This document shows positions 60,894-64,000 of a stretch of DNA of 64,000 nt, piece by piece; position 1 is the first letter of the stretch, and each line of letters opens with the position of its first letter. The position numbers and the translations under genes were made by a program. Origin of the DNA: an uncultured Muribaculaceae bacterium. GTDB taxonomy: Bacteria; Bacteroidota; Bacteroidia; Bacteroidales; Muribaculaceae. The stretch is taken from the NCBI GenBank assembly GCA_910583525.1, contig CAJTXL010000009.1, forward strand, positions 1 to 64,000, written 5' to 3'. The notes under the pieces were generated by a model. That model searched no databases and had not been told where the DNA came from. It saw only the letters and a program-made list of their open reading frames with translations.

Positions 60894-61724
60894 ATGAGAA
60901 AAGATACATTGTATGTCAGCGATATGGACGGGACTTTGCTTGGCGCCGATTCGCGCATATCGCCGTTTTCTTCGGAAATCATATCGGATTTGAGCCGTGA
61001 CGGTGCTCTTATAACGGTGGCTACGGCGCGCACTCCGGCTACTGTGCGACCGCTATTGGATGGTACGTTCACCGTGCCGCCGGCTGTGGTCATGACCGGC
61101 TGTGCCATGTGGGACCGTCAAGCCGCCCGGCTTGTCGAACCGCACTTTCTGCCGGAGCTCGACGTTGATACCATTGTAGGATTATGCAGGCAGCACGGTT
61201 TTAGCCCGTTTGTTTACGTGTTGTCGGATGACGGCCTCACGCTTGATGTCTATCATGAAGGTGCAGAGCTTAACCGTGCCGAGCGCAGTTTTTATGAGGA
61301 ACGTGCAAGGCTTAAACGTTTTCATCTCGGAACGCCTGCGCCTGCCCGTGCTCGGCAATTCGGCATGCTGTTTTTTGCCATGGGCAAATCGGACGGCATC
61401 CGTGTGGCGGCAGATGCTATATCCGCATCGACCGATTGCACTGTCAGCTGTTGCCACGATGTTTTCAACCCCGAAGTTGTCACTCTCGAGATTTTTCCTC
61501 CGGGAGTCGACAAAGCTCGGGCGGTGTCGGGCTTGAAGAAAAAGCTCGGGGTGGAGCGCCTGGTGGTGTTCGGTGACAGCCTCAACGATGTGCCGATGTT
61601 TGCCGTTGCCGATGTGGCGGTCGCCGTGGGCAACGCTTTGCCCGAAGTCAAAGCTGCGGCCGATGTCGTAATCGGCCCGAACTACACCGACTCTGTGGCA
61701 CGGTTTATTGCCGAAGACGCCTGA
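60894..61724 (+). CDS. Cof-type HAD-superfamily phosphatase
   Basis: A 276-residue cytoplasmic hydrolase. It has motif I DMDGTL (about 9-14), TATARTP, a C2-type cap and motif IV GDSLNDVPMF with the metal-binding Asp pair. Such enzymes remove phosphate from sugar phosphates, pyridoxal phosphate or FMN. The specific substrate is not apparent. It starts nine bases after the promoter box, so its message has almost no leader. Confidence 0.9.
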   Translation: MRKDTLYVSDMDGTLLGADSRISPFSSEIISDLSRDGALITVATARTPATVRPLLDGTFTVPPAVVMTGCAMWDRQAARLVEPHFLPELDVDTIVGLCRQHGFSPFVYVLSDDGLTLDVYHEGAELNRAERSFYEERARLKRFHLGTPAPARARQFGMLFFAMGKSDGIRVAADAISASTDCTVSCCHDVFNPEVVTLEIFPPGVDKARAVSGLKKKLGVERLVVFGDSLNDVPMFAVADVAVAVGNALPEVKAAADVVIGPNYTDSVARFIAEDA

Positions 61725-61801
61725 AATACCGCAGAGGCTACTGAAAACCAAAAAACGAGAACTTTTTGCATGGCGACGTTGTGTATATTGTATATTCTTT
61801 G

Positions 61802-61809
61802 TATATTTG
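61802..61809 (+). promoter_or_regulatory. TATATTTG -7 box of the YoeB-type pair
   Basis: TATATTTG, 22 bases before the antitoxin start at 61831. Confidence 0.6.
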
Positions 61810-61830
61810 CACTATAAATCAAGAACAACT

Positions 61831-62130
61831 ATGGCAACGACAATCGAAATTAAACGAAAAAACATAGACCTGCCCGTCGATACGCTCCGTACTTTGTCTA
61901 TTATGGCGGCATCAGTGGGCAAAAGTCTTAAAAAATACATCGAGGAAACTTTGATAGCCAAGGCCTCCGGCGCAAAAATCGAAGTCTACGAGAACCCTTC
62001 GCCGAGTGGAGACCCCTGGTTCGACGACCCTGAGAACATGGCCTCGGTAATGCGCGGAGTGGCTGAGCATAAGGCCGGTTTGGGGCGTAAGGTCACTATG
62101 GATGAAATCAGGGAGATGCTTGGCGTATGA
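61831..62130 (+). CDS. Antitoxin partner of a YoeB-type toxin
   Basis: A 99-residue protein. The first half (IDLPVDTLRTLSIMAASVGKSLKKYIEETLI) has a ribbon-helix-helix-like strand and two helices. The C-terminal half is flexible and acidic, ending VTMDEIREMLGV, and would bind the toxin. It overlaps the toxin gene by ATGA. The antitoxin probably represses its own promoter. Confidence 0.85.
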   Translation: MATTIEIKRKNIDLPVDTLRTLSIMAASVGKSLKKYIEETLIAKASGAKIEVYENPSPSGDPWFDDPENMASVMRGVAEHKAGLGRKVTMDEIREMLGV

Positions 62131-62402
62131 TATACGATATCATAATTCTTCCCGAGGCCGAGCGTCATTTTCACGAATGGTATAAATCGGGGCAGAAGAA
62201 AGCAATCGCCAAAATTGAGGCCTTGTTAGCCGAACTGAAGGAGCATCCTACAACAGGAACCGGCCAGGTCGAACAGCTCCGTGGCAATCTCTCCGGATAT
62301 TGGAGCCGCCGCATAGACAAGGCGAATAGACTTGTGTATTCTATTGAGGAAGATGTTGTAACGGTCACGGTCGTATCGGCAAAGGGGCATTATGGCAGAT
62401 AG
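62127..62402 (+). CDS. YoeB/Txe-family mRNA interferase toxin
   Basis: A 91-residue RelE-superfamily toxin. The family C-terminus SRRIDKANRLVYSIEED, then VVSAKGHYGR is present, with the catalytic Arg and His/Tyr residues. It cleaves mRNA in the ribosomal A site and stops translation. ATG 62127 overlaps the antitoxin stop. Confidence 0.92.
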   Translation: MIYDIIILPEAERHFHEWYKSGQKKAIAKIEALLAELKEHPTTGTGQVEQLRGNLSGYWSRRIDKANRLVYSIEEDVVTVTVVSAKGHYGR

Positions 62403-62434
62403 GTCAATCGTATTTTCTTAGAAACATACTTGTC

Positions 62435-62458
62435 AAGAGAAGCGCATGCGCTTCTCTT
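62435..62458 (+). terminator. Terminator after the YoeB-type pair
   Basis: A perfect 24-base palindrome AAGAGAAGCGCATGCGCTTC and its last four bases TCTT, followed by a T-rich tail. Confidence 0.8.
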
Positions 62459-62566
62459 TATGTTTAATGCCGCTGCAATAGGAGTCCACATCGTTTGAAC
62501 CATACCGGCAGGAGGTTTGTTAGTAAATCAGTGAATGAAACCAATGAACTGAAAACACCTCCTATC

Positions 62567-63157
62567 ATGACCAAAAAAAGTATAAAGGGTACAAAAACTG
62601 AAAAGAACATAGTAATGGCCTATATGGCTGAGTCGAGCGCATATAGCCGCTACACATTCTATGCCTCGCAGGCCGAGAAGGAAAATTATTTCCCGATAGC
62701 CCGTATTTTTACAGAGACGGCCAACAATGAGCTGCGCCATGCCAAGGTATATTTCAAGATGCTCGAAGGCGGTAATCTGCCCGTGACCCTTGATGTCGAT
62801 GCCGGAGTCATCGGTACGACGGCCGAAAACCTACAGACGGCGGCGCACGAAGAACTTGTCGAAGGCTCGCAGATGTACGAGGCTGCCGCCAAGGTGGCCC
62901 AAGAGGAAGGCTTCGACGAAATAGCCGAGCATTTCCGCTCGATAGCGCAGATAGAAATGCGTCACCGCCGCCGTTTTCTTCATTACCTCAAGCAGGTCGA
63001 AGAGGGCACGGTATGGAAGCGCGACCACGAAATAGTATGGAAGTGCCTTGTATGCGGATACGAATACAAGGGAACCGAACCTCCTGTAGAATGCCCGGCT
63101 TGCGACCATCCGCGCGAACACTACATGGCTATGGACTATGTAGAAGGCCTCGAATAA
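62567..63157 (+). CDS. rbr: Rubrerythrin
   Basis: A 196-residue peroxide-scavenging protein. The diiron four-helix domain shows ESSAYSRY, ANNELRHAKVYF, HEELVEGSQMY and EMRHRRRF. The C-terminal rubredoxin domain has CLVCGYEYKG and CPACDHP. It protects anaerobes from hydrogen peroxide using NADH-linked electron donors. The start at 62567 begins the conserved MTKKSIKGTKTEKN. It is monocistronic. Confidence 0.95.
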   Translation: MTKKSIKGTKTEKNIVMAYMAESSAYSRYTFYASQAEKENYFPIARIFTETANNELRHAKVYFKMLEGGNLPVTLDVDAGVIGTTAENLQTAAHEELVEGSQMYEAAAKVAQEEGFDEIAEHFRSIAQIEMRHRRRFLHYLKQVEEGTVWKRDHEIVWKCLVCGYEYKGTEPPVECPACDHPREHYMAMDYVEGLE

Positions 63158-63189
63158 CAGCCACTCATCGCAACTACTTCATAAAAGCC

Positions 63190-63226
63190 ACACGAGGCAT
63201 GCACCGTAATGGAGCATGCCTCGTGT
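63190..63226. terminator. Bidirectional terminator of rubrerythrin and rplS
   Basis: ACACGAGGCATGC pairs exactly with GCATGCCTCGTGT over an 11-base loop, with a T-rich tail on the plus strand. Confidence 0.8.
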
Positions 63227-63248
63227 ATTTTGTCGTTGTGGCTGCGTA

Positions 63249-63614
63249 TCAGTCGTTTGCCTTGTTCACTACGCGGCGCTCTTTGATGCGGGCTTTTTTG
63301 CCGGTGAGGGCGCGGAGATAGTAGAGTTTCGCACGACGCACTTTACCGTATTTGTTCACGGTGATTGAGTCGATGAAAGGCGAGTCCATGGGGAAAATAC
63401 GTTCAACGCCGATGTTTTCGCTCATCTTGCGCACGGTGAAACGTTTCTTGGCGCCTTCGCCAGAGATGCGGATAACCACACCGCGGTACTGCTGGATACG
63501 CTCCTTGTTGCCTTCTTTGATGCGGTAAGCCACGGTGATGGTGTCGCCGGGGCCGAAGTCGGGGTGCTGTTTGCCTGAAGCGAAGGCTTCTTCGGCAATT
63601 TTAATCAAATCCAT
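63249..63614 (-). CDS. rplS: 50S ribosomal protein L19
   Basis: A 121-residue ribosomal protein, normal length. Conserved stretches [26 protein letters not shown], kept apart as FGPGDTITV and IQQYRGVVI, and [14 protein letters not shown]. It sits at the 30S-50S interface. The gene stands alone with a leader of about 80 bases that contains a GC-rich hairpin. Confidence 0.96.
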   Translation of the reverse strand: MDLIKIAEEAFASGKQHPDFGPGDTITVAYRIKEGNKERIQQYRGVVIRISGEGAKKRFTVRKMSENIGVERIFPMDSPFIDSITVNKYGKVRRAKLYYLRALTGKKARIKERRVVNKAND

Positions 63615-63691
63615 TGATGTGTAATTGATTTAGAATGTTAACATTACTCGCAATATTCGCAGGCTGCATGTCCTGCCAGAGATTACGAAAT

Positions 63692-63705
63692 CGACCGCAA
63701 AATTA
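63692..63705 (-). promoter_or_regulatory. TAATTTTG promoter and structured leader of rplS
   Basis: TAATTTTG on the minus strand (63705-63698). The predicted leader (about 63692-63615) contains a stem GCAGG / CCTGC around 63660-63678. Ribosomal-protein leaders often bind their own product; that is possible here. Confidence 0.5.
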
Positions 63706-63781
63706 AGTTTTTTTTCTCAAACTCGCAAATAATCAGCGAGAAAAAGTTTTTTTGAGGGCGCGTGGTGTCTATGCCATAAAG

Positions 63782-64000
63782 TTACGGGATTGATACTTTG
63801 TAGGCGCTTCCGTTTTCGGTGGTGATGACATATATACCTGCGGTCAATGTCGCCGACATGCCTTTGTCGAGTGAGGCACAGAGCCGTCCCGACATGTCGT
63901 AGACTTTGATATCGGCACAGGCGGTGACACTATGCCCGGCGATGCGCACCGGCACTTCGTCCGACACTTCTATTGCCATAGTTCCGGCAGAACCATCTTC
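63782..64000 (-). CDS. C-terminal end of a secreted protein with sorting-type domain (partial)
   Basis: The frame is open to the right edge, so the start lies outside the window. The visible 72 residues form the C-terminal domain seen in four other proteins here: IKVYDMSGRLCAS, then TAGIYVITTENG and YKVSIP. The stop is at 63782. Nothing can be said about the main part of the protein. Confidence 0.75.
   Translation of the reverse strand, partial: EDGSAGTMAIEVSDEVPVRIAGHSVTACADIKVYDMSGRLCASLDKGMSATLTAGIYVITTENGSAYKVSIP

Overview
The window comes from a member of the Bacteroidales, most likely a gut Muribaculaceae-like species. The family placement is inference. The evidence is a SusC/SusD pair, several outer-membrane barrels, C-terminal sorting-type domains, an SecDF fusion, ATGA-coupled operons without Shine-Dalgarno sequences, and many copies of the Bacteroidetes promoter element TAnnTTTG, some with a TTTG box 19-22 bases upstream. 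There are no rRNA, tRNA or CRISPR loci.

Layout. 1-3.7 kb: a repeat-rich intergenic region, a leftward operon (MazG-like, deoC, GYF/CD225 and DUF2752 membrane proteins) and zupT. 3.7-11.5 kb: secDF, then a TPR protein coupled to an outer-membrane barrel. 11.5-13.9 kb: a possible structured RNA and a BspA-type LRR surface protein. 13.95-17.7 kb: a 143-bp MITE-like element and an orphan phage head module (scaffold-like, capsid, unknown, portal with an in-frame amber) with no terminase, tail or integrase. 17.8-28.7 kb: DUF1573 protein, a GNAT toxin pair, secreted proteins, a COG0523 GTPase, nagB, an outer-membrane protein, a SufT-like protein, LpxH, a candidate small RNA and a pseudouridine synthase with a long Asn-rich tail. 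29.1-37.8 kb: an ECF sigma factor, an RG-tailed outer-membrane protein, and a tightly coupled cell-surface glycan cluster (GT2-GT4-kinase-GT2) followed by a TGS/uridine-kinase-like protein. 37.8-49.2 kb: a SusC-SusD-lipoprotein locus next to a secreted subtilisin-like protease and another secreted protein, with no glycosidase in sight. 49.4-51.4 kb: crcB, upp, lpxA. 51.5-59.3 kb: a 20-residue hydrophobic peptide gene, a candidate structured RNA, and a seven-gene uronate operon. 59.5-64 kb: an AAA ATPase with a 32-bp palindromic operator-like site, a HAD phosphatase, a YoeB-type toxin pair, rubrerythrin, L19 and the end of a secreted protein.

The uronate operon encodes the classical route from 5-keto-4-deoxyuronate: KduI, KduD, KdgK and KDPG aldolase give pyruvate and glyceraldehyde 3-phosphate. 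Two things are odd. KduI carries a clear signal peptide, and the only transporter is an orphan PTS EIIC-type permease lying between kduD and kduI. This suggests periplasmic isomerisation followed by uptake.

The strongest candidates for something undescribed are the orphan capsid/portal module with its shared promoter-palindrome, the periplasmic KduI/EIIC pathway, and the structured RNA followed by a 20-residue hydrophobic peptide between kdgA and lpxA.
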